DNA from: Changchengzhania lutea
Lineage (GTDB): Bacteria; Bacteroidota; Bacteroidia; Flavobacteriales; Flavobacteriaceae
DNA length: 64,000 bases
Reading direction: 5' to 3'
NCBI RefSeq assembly: GCF_006974145.1
Contig: NZ_CP039456.1
Coordinates: forward strand, 3,348,499 to 3,412,498
The notes under the pieces were generated by a model, which saw only the letters and a list, made by a program, of their open reading frames with translations, did no database searches and was not told where the DNA came from. This document shows, in pieces, positions 45,330 through 53,143 of this stretch. The translations under genes and the position numbers were made by a program. Each line of letters opens with the position of its first letter. The first letter of the stretch is position 1.

Positions 45330-45642
45330 TTAATTAAAGAAATTTGAAATTACCTCTGTTGTTTCTACCCAAGCTTCTTGGACTGTTCCATTAATAAAAA
45401 ACTGAAAACCACCTCCATCAAAACCATATAGCCCATTAGCAGAACCAGAATAAATATTAGTTCCAGCGGGTACGGTCATAGTGCTATAGTGAGTTAGAGA
45501 ATTTGAAGATGGTATGGAATAGAAATTTCTTATTTCGTCTATTGAATTAAATCCTTTAACATCTGACAATTTCATTACCCAAGGGTGTGCAGGATTAGCT
45601 GTATTATGGAATCTAACAAACTGTTCAGATTCTTTGGTTGCA
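45330..45642 (-). pseudogene. Orphan toxin C-terminal domain 1 (no start)
   Basis: The frame FATKESEQFVRFHN... has no start codon and begins right after the stop of the preceding immunity gene (TAA then TTTGCAACC). It matches the end of the 46037-48130 carrier: WVMKLSDVKGFNSIDEIRNF against WIMKASDVQNLTESEIRNLF, then PAGTNIYSGSANGLYGFDGG against PAGTKLFNGKANGLYGFDGG. It is a displaced cassette, as known for orphan CdiA-CT or Rhs tips, that could be recombined onto a carrier. The same domain ends many filamentous haemagglutinin-like proteins. Confidence 0.75.
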
Positions 45643-45644
45643 AA

Positions 45645-46031
45645 TTATTTCTTAAAAACATACTCTTCTCTTATGAATTTTCCAGAGTCTATATCACACC
45701 AAGCTTCATAGTTGGATTGATAATATAATTTTAAATTTTCACCTTCTATTTCAATATAATCTGAATAAGAAATAAAGTCATTATTCTCTTTTCTGCTACC
45801 GAAATTAGATAATAAGCTTCCTTGGAGATCAAAAACAAAAACATTATCCTTACTGAAATCTTTATCTATATAATCACAAGGAGGAGTAAGATGTCTTTTA
45901 GGCATTCCTAGTATAATAATTTTATCTCTGAAAAGAATTACCTGTTTAATTTCTAATTTGTACTTGTTAAAAATTGAAATAGTTTTTTCTTTAAATGAAA
46001 TATTTTGGAATTGTATATTTATATTTATCAT
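45645..46031 (-). CDS. Putative immunity protein for carrier 1
   Basis: A 128-residue protein, 5 bases downstream of the toxin carrier gene, with ATG at 46031. It is a homologue of the 44925-45320 protein (shared FDLQGSLL, LKLYYQSNYEAW, DIDSGKFIR). Small size, no signal, place after the toxin, and the paired homology with another toxin-immunity pair all support an immunity function. No catalytic residues seen. Confidence 0.7.
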   Translation of the reverse strand: MININIQFQNISFKEKTISIFNKYKLEIKQVILFRDKIIILGMPKRHLTPPCDYIDKDFSKDNVFVFDLQGSLLSNFGSRKENNDFISYSDYIEIEGENLKLYYQSNYEAWCDIDSGKFIREEYVFKK

Positions 46032-46036
46032 TGGTT

Positions 46037-48130
46037 TTAATTTAAAAAAGTAGAAATAGGTATTGGTGGACTAAAGAATGATGAAGGAATAAAGGCATCA
46101 TTTCCTCCAAACTGAACTCTATCTATAAAGAATTGACTACCACCCCCGTCAAAACCATAAAGTCCATTTGCTTTTCCATTAAACAACTTAGTTCCTGCAG
46201 GAATATCCACATAACTAACTAATGGAATAGAGTTATCAACAGGTATAGCAAATAAATTTCTTATTTCAGATTCTGTCAAATTTTGAACATCTGAAGCTTT
46301 CATAATCCAAGACCTTGCTTGATTCCCTGAATCGTGAAATCGAACAAATTGACCAGACTCTTTAGTCACGAACTCAACTACGTTACCAACAAAAGGGGGA
46401 TCTATGTAACCCTGCAATTTTACTAGATTATTGGTTTCACCAGCAGTTCTAAAAATCACAGAACCATCCACAGCTTTAATACCATGTTTGGAAACCGTCA
46501 TGACTCCGTCCACAATTTTAGCCACTTGATTACCAGAACTGTCAATAAGCTTTAAAATACCACTACTATCCAAAACAGTTTTAATACCGTTCTCTATTGC
46601 AGTTGCAATACTCGCCAAAAAGTTATAGGCAATCTTAAAAATCTTAAAGGCACTTTTGCCAATATCGTAAATCTTTGAGGCTATTTTAGCAAGTTTAGCC
46701 CAAGGCACAAACTCCATAATAATGCCTACCACACCAATTACGGCGGTTGTGTAATCTCCGCTACTTAAACCAGCTAAAGTATCTTTACCAGCATTGAAAA
46801 CGCCACCACCGGGCAGGAACTCAATACCAATTTCCAACAAAAGTGGCCCCATAAGGTTAAAGAGTACGCCCCATTCCTCGCTATTTTTGGGCCAAAACTC
46901 ACCAATAATAGATTTTACGCTAGAAAACAAGGCCATTTCTGTGGTATTCTTGGTATAGCTTTCCTGTTCCTGTGCATCCAGACTAGAGAAAAACGTATTG
47001 AATGTACTAGGTGAAGTAGGGTTGTTGTTCTTTACAATATCATAAAGAGCCTTACTCTTTGCCCATAAATTAGCTCTATCTGTAACATTAAGTGTACTGT
47101 CATAAAGGTTTATGGCCAATAAAGTGCTTAAATCTTGAAATACAGGTTGGTTGGTCTCCATGAGATAACCAATCAAAGCACTATTTTTTTGTGCGATCTC
47201 ACCTTCAGATGGAATTCTGGACAAGGGCGCTTCAATAATTTCGGTAAGTACATCAATAACATTAAAATCTTCTTCTTGCCCAGCTGGAGGAGGCATGGTT
47301 GTAATTGGAGATGGTGTTCCCCCATTATCAGGAACATCTCCAACATACCCACCGCCTGTGTCTGTTCCCCCACCAGAGCCATCAGAACCGCCTGTATCAC
47401 CACCAGTTCCAGAACCACCACCACCGCCAGTACAAGTAATTGTGTACTCAATAATAACATCGCATTCACCAGGATGTTGACAAACAGAACCCTCGCCATA
47501 TACAAATTCTCTGCCATCAGGGATGCGGTGGTAGACCACAAAGGTTACTGTACAATCACCACTTGATTTTGCAGATAAGCCTTCTTTGGAAGATGATTTT
47601 CCCGAAATAGCAGAAGTATCGTTACTGGACGAAAAAAAATTATAATCTGTGTCAAACTTTGAAACGGATAGAAATTTTTTAGAGTTGTTTTTAACAAACT
47701 CCAATTGGTCATATTCATATCTCAAAATGAATTCTTCAATCGTTCCATCATGATTTTTTTGAATTACATAATTGTCAAATGTAAATAAGGGTTGGTCTTG
47801 GTTTTTAATTCTAAAAGTATAGGCTTCGTAATCTTTGAAAGATGCTTTTGAAATATCATCGGTCAATATACTATAATCGTTAGTGTTTTTTGAGCTTGAT
47901 GAAGTTTTGGATTTGTAAACGTCAATTTTTGAAGTTTTATTAGAAATAATTGAACTAAAAAGCGAATTGTTCTCAATCTCATTAAGGGAAACAGTTTCAA
48001 CAATGAGGTTATTGTTTTTAAATTCTTGTAAATCGATGATTTCATCTTTATTACAAGATTGAAAGAAGAGCGAAATCCCGAGAATCAGAATTCCGATTTT
48101 AAAATAGTTTTTTAAGTTTTGTTTGTTCAT
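46037..48130 (-). CDS. Polymorphic toxin carrier 1, lipoprotein
   Basis: A 697-residue protein. Residues 1-25 form a lipoprotein signal (LFFQSC). A Ser-rich region, a Cys-containing domain (about 190-240, CTVTFVVYHRIPDGREF), a Gly/Ser/Thr linker (about 233-262) and a helical region follow. A hydrophobic segment near 430-500 (FLPGGGVFNAG, EFVPWAKLAK) resembles pre-toxin translocation segments. After residue 536 the sequence diverges from its paralogue at 53140. The unique tip ends with ANGLYGFDGGGSQFF and SSFFSPPIPI, as in many haemagglutinin-type toxins. The tip is probably a secreted toxin acting on neighbours. Its activity is unknown. Confidence 0.75.
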   Translation of the reverse strand: MNKQNLKNYFKIGILILGISLFFQSCNKDEIIDLQEFKNNNLIVETVSLNEIENNSLFSSIISNKTSKIDVYKSKTSSSSKNTNDYSILTDDISKASFKDYEAYTFRIKNQDQPLFTFDNYVIQKNHDGTIEEFILRYEYDQLEFVKNNSKKFLSVSKFDTDYNFFSSSNDTSAISGKSSSKEGLSAKSSGDCTVTFVVYHRIPDGREFVYGEGSVCQHPGECDVIIEYTITCTGGGGGSGTGGDTGGSDGSGGGTDTGGGYVGDVPDNGGTPSPITTMPPPAGQEEDFNVIDVLTEIIEAPLSRIPSEGEIAQKNSALIGYLMETNQPVFQDLSTLLAINLYDSTLNVTDRANLWAKSKALYDIVKNNNPTSPSTFNTFFSSLDAQEQESYTKNTTEMALFSSVKSIIGEFWPKNSEEWGVLFNLMGPLLLEIGIEFLPGGGVFNAGKDTLAGLSSGDYTTAVIGVVGIIMEFVPWAKLAKIASKIYDIGKSAFKIFKIAYNFLASIATAIENGIKTVLDSSGILKLIDSSGNQVAKIVDGVMTVSKHGIKAVDGSVIFRTAGETNNLVKLQGYIDPPFVGNVVEFVTKESGQFVRFHDSGNQARSWIMKASDVQNLTESEIRNLFAIPVDNSIPLVSYVDIPAGTKLFNGKANGLYGFDGGGSQFFIDRVQFGGNDAFIPSSFFSPPIPISTFLN

Positions 48131-48177
48131 GCCGTTTGGCTTAATTTTAATAAAAATGTTTAATAAGTGGTCAAATT

Positions 48178-48305
48178 AACCACAACTGTCTCGGCTATGA
48201 GTAGTTGCGTCGGTTAGCACTCAACTTTGCAAGTACACACCAAGTTGGAAATTCCGCAGGAATTTCCAAAATAGGCGAGAACAAGCAATTACTTATAGCC
48301 ATTGT
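48178..48305. repeat. attC-like hairpin F, left portion
   Basis: AACCACAACTG (48178-48188) would pair with TTGTTGTGGTT formed by 48302-48305 and 52019-52025, once the two introns between are removed. Inner arms GGCTATGAGTAGTTGC (48193-48208) and GCAATTACTTATAGCC (48285-48300) pair along all 16 positions with two G-T wobbles. A small hairpin GGAAATTCCGCAGGAATTTCC lies in the middle (given in outline). Confidence 0.75.
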
Positions 48306-50151
48306 GTGTGCCCAGCATGGGCATCTTTAAATTTACCGAAAGGTAAATAATTAATCTAGAGGGTGCAAGTCCCTTATGGGCAGGGGTACGGCCTTGAACC
48401 ATTAGTAAGCTGCAAGGTTGCTAGTTGCGAAACTAGGACTAAAGGAAGCAGGACTACAAAGCTCGGTACTGACGAACAGAAACCGTATACGAGGCATTTA
48501 TGCACGGGTAAGCAAGCACATCATTGTAACGCCCAAAAGATTACCAAAAGTGTATTTATGTAGATACGGCAGCGATTGAGTGAAAGAAGATGCCATTACC
48601 TGGGGAGGTCTCTATAACCACGAGTTGGTAAAGTAGAGAAGTCAGCAGAAGTCATAGTAACCGACCGCCTGATAGGTTGGTGAAGGACAGAACGATAATG
48701 GTCTTTAATAAACTCAGGAGTTGTTTTACGTTACGGATAGCTTTCCAGTAAAATAATAGCCTTTGATTAAGCGAGACAGCAAATCAATTTAGTATTAATG
48801 ATTAAACAATTAACAAGTAAAAAGAATCTAAACTATGCCTATGAGCGGGTATATCGTAACAAGGGTTCAGCAGGCATAGACAGAGTTCATATCACTGAAC
48901 TCAAATCTATATTGCAAACCCAAGGTAACCGATATATCTGGCAAATAGAAAGAGAGATGTATCAGGTGTCTCCAATATTGGGCGTTGAAATACCAAAAAG
49001 CAACGGGAAGAAACGATTACTCGGTATTCCCACGGTTGTTGACAGGGTGTTTCAACAAGCATTACATCAAGTTTTGCAACCTATATTCGAGCCAGACTTT
49101 CAACAGCATAGTTATGGATTCAGACCACAGCGCAACGCCCATCAGGCAATTGCACAGAGCCTAGAAAATATCAATTCAGGCTCTAAGGATATAGTAGATA
49201 TAGATTTAAAGAGTTTCTTTGATGAAGTAGAACACTATATTCTTTTAGAATTGATTTACAAAAAGGTAAAATGTAAACCGACGATGAAGCTACTGCGCTG
49301 TTTTCTTAAAGCCCCGATACTAATCAATGGTAAATTACACAAACGGAAAAAAGGTGTTCCACAAGGTTCGCCTTTAAGTCCATTGCTCTCTAATATCCTG
49401 CTCAATGAGTTGGATAAAGAATTAGAGCAACGAGGACATCGCTATGTAAGATACGCTGATGACTTCAGTATTTATGTTAAGAGTAAAATGTCTGCAAAAC
49501 GAGTAGGTAACAGTATCTACAAGTTCCTGAAAGACAAACTTCAACTGCCAATAAACAGGGAGAAAAGTGGTATACGTAAGCCTTTAAGTTTCCAAGTATT
49601 AGGGTTTGGTTTTGTACCGACCTACAAGAAAGGAGAAAAAGGTAAATATCAACTGGTGGTAAAACCGTCCAAATGGAAGGAATTCAAAGCAAAGCTTAAA
49701 TACCTTACCAAAAAGACGATACCCGCAAGTTTTGAAGAACGTATCGACCGTATCAATCTGCTAATACGTGGTTGGATAAATTACTTTAGACCGGCATCCA
49801 TTCAAGCGAAACTTAAAAAGCTGGAAGAGTGGTTAAGAAACCGATTACGGTATTGCATATGGCATCATTGGAAGAAACCAGAACGAAAACGGAAAAACCT
49901 GATTCGTCTAGGAATTGACCAAGACCATGCCTATGCGTGGAGTCGTACAAGAATGGGAGGATGGGCAGTCGCTCAAAGTCCTATACTACGGACTACCATT
50001 ACCATAAAACGTTTAAAGAGGAAAGGTTATGTTAGTTTAATTGAATACTACAAACGATAAGTTTCATTATCGAACCGCCGTATACGAGACCCGTACGTAC
50101 GGTGGTGTGAGAGGCGCACTCTCCTTTAGTCAGGAGAGCCGTCTACTCGAT
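48306..50151 (+). mobile_element. Group II intron 1
   Basis: It begins GTGTGCCCAGCATGGGC (5' consensus GUGYG) and ends with a domain V-like hairpin (CCGTATACGAGACCCGTACG at 50078-50097) and a further stem before CTACTCGAT at 50143-50151. The same 5' and 3' signals recur in intron 3. It interrupts hairpin F after TTGT. The first 490 bases hold the ribozyme's domains I-III and no other gene. It is on the strand opposite to the cargo genes. Confidence 0.85.
48798..50060 (+). CDS. ltrA: Group II intron reverse transcriptase/maturase 1
   Basis: A 420-residue reverse transcriptase. RT motifs: RNKGSAGIDRV, RLLGIPTVVDR, HSYGFRPQRNAHQA, VDIDLKSFFDEV, KGVPQGSPLSPLLSN and the catalytic RYADDFSIY. The maturase (X) region has LLIRGWINYF. 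There is no C-terminal HNH endonuclease, as in introns that enter single-stranded or hairpin DNA. It should reverse-splice its intron into new sites and copy it. It is about 60 percent identical by eye to the RT at 55846. Confidence 0.93.
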   Translation: MIKQLTSKKNLNYAYERVYRNKGSAGIDRVHITELKSILQTQGNRYIWQIEREMYQVSPILGVEIPKSNGKKRLLGIPTVVDRVFQQALHQVLQPIFEPDFQQHSYGFRPQRNAHQAIAQSLENINSGSKDIVDIDLKSFFDEVEHYILLELIYKKVKCKPTMKLLRCFLKAPILINGKLHKRKKGVPQGSPLSPLLSNILLNELDKELEQRGHRYVRYADDFSIYVKSKMSAKRVGNSIYKFLKDKLQLPINREKSGIRKPLSFQVLGFGFVPTYKKGEKGKYQLVVKPSKWKEFKAKLKYLTKKTIPASFEERIDRINLLIRGWINYFRPASIQAKLKKLEEWLRNRLRYCIWHHWKKPERKRKNLIRLGIDQDHAYAWSRTRMGGWAVAQSPILRTTITIKRLKRKGYVSLIEYYKR

Positions 50152-52018
50152 GTGTGCTGTGAGGTGTCTATTGACACCGTAACTAAAATTAAGATGGAAG
50201 TAGACCTTCCGATTAGGGCTTTTAGGAGCACTAATCAAACCACTTTTATGATGTGCCAGCGGTAACAACGGTGCATGAAGCGATAGAAGAAAAGGCTGTT
50301 TAAAACAGTCAGGTGTGAATAAGAGAGATGAGCGAAAGCGAACCATCCGATGAAGTGACGAAAAGGCAAGTTGTTGTCAAAACCTAAGGACTATCGAGGT
50401 TTTAGGGATAAGTATAGCGGCAACCTAATTACTGGCTATACGGCAACCGTCATAAAGGAGGCATGACTTTTATTTAGGCTTTATTTTGGAACACAGGAAA
50501 CCTAAACAAAGTATGAAAGGGAAAAACCAAGCAGGAAGTACCTGTAAGGCGATTACCAATATTTGTTTAGGTGGCGGATGAATCCGTATTAGTGTTGAAG
50601 CCTCTGTAATGGAAGTGGAGCAAAGGGATTCAATTATGTAGTTTAGAATTAAAAACAACTTAAAAAGTAAGGATGATTTTTAAGGAACAAACAAAGTCAG
50701 TACCCATTACAAAGATGATGGTATGGGATGCGTATAAACTGGTAAAAAGGAACAAAGGAAGTGCTGGAGTGGATTTACGGACCTTGGAGGAATTTGAAAA
50801 AGTTCGTTCTAAAGAATTGTATAAAATCTGGAATCGGTTATCTTCTGGGAGTTACTTTTCATCAAATGTTAAACGTGTAGATATTCCAAAAGACGGCGGT
50901 AAAACACGTCCATTAGGAATCCCAACGGTTGGCGACCGAATCGCACAGCAGGTTATCAAAACGTATATCGAACCGCGCTTGGATGCTGAATTTATGGACA
51001 ACTCTTATGGTTATAGACCAAACAAGAGTGCGCACCAAGCTGTAAAAGAAGTGCAGAAAAACGCACGAAAATACAGTTGGGTAATAGATTTAGATATTCA
51101 AGAATTTTTTGAGAATGTCAACCACGAATTACTCTTTAAAGCGCTACAAGTTCATGTTCCTGAAACATGGGTGCAAATGTATATTAAGAGATGGTTAGAA
51201 GCACCTATCCAACTTGAAGATGGTACATTAATACACTCAAAAGGAAAAGGAACTCCGCAGGGAGGAGTAATTAGTCCATTGCTATCCAATTTGTTTTTAC
51301 ATTATTGTATAGATAAATGGCTTGCAAGTCATTTTCCTGAAATACAAATGGTTCGTTATGCTGATGATATGATTATTCATTGCAGCACACAACGGGAAGC
51401 AAAGTATTTGCTTGATAAAGTAACCGAACGTTTTAAGCAATGTGGGCTCCGTGTTCATCCGCAAAAGACGAAAATAGTGTACTGCAAGAAACAGGGAAGA
51501 AATCTAAAAGGATTACCAGTGCAGTTTGATTTTCTAGGTTTTAGTTTCCGTCCTATTATGATTAAACTAAGAAAGGGAGGATTCTTTTTACAATATGATT
51601 GTAAGATGAGCCGAAAATCTAAGAAGCGAATTCTAAAAGATTTAAGGGAATTGAACATTCATAACAAAACTCAATCTAATTTACAAGACCTAGCATTTAT
51701 GCTAAACCCTAAAATTAGGGGTTGGATAAATTATTATGGGAAAATAAAGCGTAACGCTCTTAAACCTGTTTTTTACTATCTCCATCATCGCATTATTAAA
51801 TGGATTTTGAACAAGTATAAACGCTTCAAAAGAAGTCGGGTTTTAGCCGTAAAATGGTTAAGACGTATTACTAAAGATTATCCAAATATGTTTTATCATT
51901 GGGCGTTGGGTTATCAGTTAACCTAACTATTGACTACATAATAAGAGCCGTATGAATTGAGAGGTTCACGTACGGTTCTGTGAGAAGTTAGGGGTGAAAA
52001 TCCCCTGGCTTACTCGAC
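50152..52018 (+). mobile_element. Group II intron 2, directly after intron 1
   Basis: It starts GTGTGCTGTGAGGTGTC at 50152, immediately after intron 1 ends, and ends with a domain V hairpin (GAGCCGTATGAATTGAGAGG from 51945, closing TACGGTTCTG to 51980), a further stem (AGGGG/CCCCT) and TTACTCGAC (to 52018). The sequence then returns to hairpin F at 52019. The RT and ribozyme differ from introns 1 and 3. The 520 bases before its RT contain the ribozyme 5' part and no other gene. Confidence 0.8.
50673..51926 (+). CDS. ltrA: Group II intron reverse transcriptase/maturase 2
   Basis: A 417-residue reverse transcriptase of a different subgroup than the other two. Motifs: RNKGSAGVDLRTLEEFE, RPLGIPTVGDRIAQQ, NSYGYRPNKSAHQA, IDLDIQEFFENV, GTPQGGVISPLLSN and catalytic MVRYADDMIIHC. 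The X region has NPKIRGWINYYGK. It has no HNH endonuclease. It appears intact, with family-typical length. Confidence 0.93.
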   Translation: MIFKEQTKSVPITKMMVWDAYKLVKRNKGSAGVDLRTLEEFEKVRSKELYKIWNRLSSGSYFSSNVKRVDIPKDGGKTRPLGIPTVGDRIAQQVIKTYIEPRLDAEFMDNSYGYRPNKSAHQAVKEVQKNARKYSWVIDLDIQEFFENVNHELLFKALQVHVPETWVQMYIKRWLEAPIQLEDGTLIHSKGKGTPQGGVISPLLSNLFLHYCIDKWLASHFPEIQMVRYADDMIIHCSTQREAKYLLDKVTERFKQCGLRVHPQKTKIVYCKKQGRNLKGLPVQFDFLGFSFRPIMIKLRKGGFFLQYDCKMSRKSKKRILKDLRELNIHNKTQSNLQDLAFMLNPKIRGWINYYGKIKRNALKPVFYYLHHRIIKWILNKYKRFKRSRVLAVKWLRRITKDYPNMFYHWALGYQLT

Positions 52019-52030
52019 TGTGGTTAGTTT

Positions 52031-52333
52031 TTATAAATCAGTTTCATCAAATGTCAAATTAAAGTCTCTCACACGGTTTGATGTTGAACTTCCATTCTTT
52101 TTCTCATATTCTGCGAAATATAATACATCTCTCCAGTCAGAAATGGCTGTTTTAATATTATGTTTTAATTCAAATAAACTCCCATTTGATAGGTATATAA
52201 TAGACCTAATAATTCTAGGGTGATTTATACATTCATTTTCATTTATATTTTTATTTAAAATAGTCAATGCTTTTTCTGAATCAATTTGAAAATCTTCTTC
52301 AATTTTTTTTATTATATCTTTTTCAATTATCAT
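52031..52333 (-). CDS. Putative immunity protein of orphan toxin domain 2
   Basis: A 100-residue soluble protein located 10 bases after an orphan toxin tip. Its segment HPRIIRSIIYLSNGSLFELKHN followed by IKTAISDWRDVLYFAEYE (in outline) recalls small immunity proteins that I remember next to the same toxin-tip family in CdiA-like loci. It is not similar to the immunity protein of carrier 2, although both toxin tips are homologous. Confidence 0.65.
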   Translation of the reverse strand: MIIEKDIIKKIEEDFQIDSEKALTILNKNINENECINHPRIIRSIIYLSNGSLFELKHNIKTAISDWRDVLYFAEYEKKNGSSTSNRVRDFNLTFDETDL

Positions 52334-52343
52334 ATCTTATATA

Positions 52344-52735
52344 TTATGGTGTGAATTCAAATGTATTAGGATTAAAAGTATATCCTGCTAGATTTAATCT
52401 ATTTACCTCTAAACCAAAAGGAGTCAATTCGTTGGTAACATTCCCAAAAGAATCTAAACGAAATAAGTTTCTATCATCCAATGGATTTGAAACGACTCTA
52501 ATAACATCATTTCTTTGAATAGCTTCATTTAGCCAATTCAAGTTAAGTTCTTCCGTCCATGTTCCAGGTGGTGCATCTAGTATATTAATACCTCCTATGT
52601 TTTCACCATAATTAAATAGGCCGCTTTCTTTTATCTTACTGACACCTCCGCCGTGTATGGCATCATTTATTACATTTATAATTGGAGGATAAATACCGTC
52701 ATAAAATCTGACAATTACTGTGGTTGTGGTTAGTT
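52344..52735 (-). pseudogene. Orphan toxin C-terminal domain 2 (no start)
   Basis: The frame begins TTTVIVRFYDG next to the stop of the upstream immunity gene, with no start codon. It aligns to the tip of carrier 2: TTTVIVRFYDG against TTTVIGKWIDS, GVSKIKESGL against GTKQIIESGL, ENIGGINIL against ENLGGINAL, and NWLNEAIQRNDVIRVVSNP against PWLEAAVSRGDIIRAVSDP. The C-terminus ends FGLEVNRLNLAGYTFNP, as in CdiA-like tips with FGxExxYL. It is a second displaced toxin module. Confidence 0.78.
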
Positions 52736-53143
52736 TCTAAAGTTCATTTCTTTTAATTTGATTAAATATTCTCTATAAACTAATTCCGATTTATTTTTAT
52801 ACCATTTTATAAATTTTTCAACTTCATCTTTTTTATTTAATACTAAAAACAGACCTGTTTCAAATACTAATTTATCAAAATACTTTAATATTTGATTTTC
52901 AGTTTTATCACCTAGCCTTTTACTAATTAGATATTCTATACTTAAATTATCTTCAAAAATCTCAAGAGTAAAGTCTAATTTTATATTATTGCTCGATGAA
53001 TTTGAAAAGTATATCTCAATTTCATTGAATCTTTGCTTTATAAGTTTGAAAACGATATTTTTTTTTGTGAAGTATAAGATAGAATTATCTTCATTTACCT
53101 TGTATCCATATTTTTCAAACTTACTTTTTAGATTATCAATCAT
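52730..53143 (-). CDS. Putative immunity protein for carrier 2
   Basis: A 137-residue soluble protein rich in Lys, Glu and Ile, whose start overlaps the stop of the carrier 2 gene by four bases, so both are translated together. No signal, helices or known motif. Its place directly after the toxin tip is the only basis for calling it an immunity protein. Its stop is followed by CCACAACCACAG, which leads straight into the orphan toxin frame. Confidence 0.65.
   Translation of the reverse strand: MIDNLKSKFEKYGYKVNEDNSILYFTKKNIVFKLIKQRFNEIEIYFSNSSSNNIKLDFTLEIFEDNLSIEYLISKRLGDKTENQILKYFDKLVFETGLFLVLNKKDEVEKFIKWYKNKSELVYREYLIKLKEMNFRN

Noticed and set aside
47135-47566. Plus-strand and alternate minus-strand frames in the Gly-rich linker of the toxin carrier
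   Set aside because: Long frames arise from GGN-repeat bias of the linker. The same shadows appear in the paralogue at 54181-54636, and no start context supports them.
46037-48130. Tuberculosis necrotizing toxin (TNT)-like tip in carrier 1
   Set aside because: GFDGGGSQFF recalls the end of TNT domains, but the preceding NAD-glycohydrolase residues are not recognisable. The whole tip fits better to a haemagglutinin-type C-terminal domain of unknown activity.
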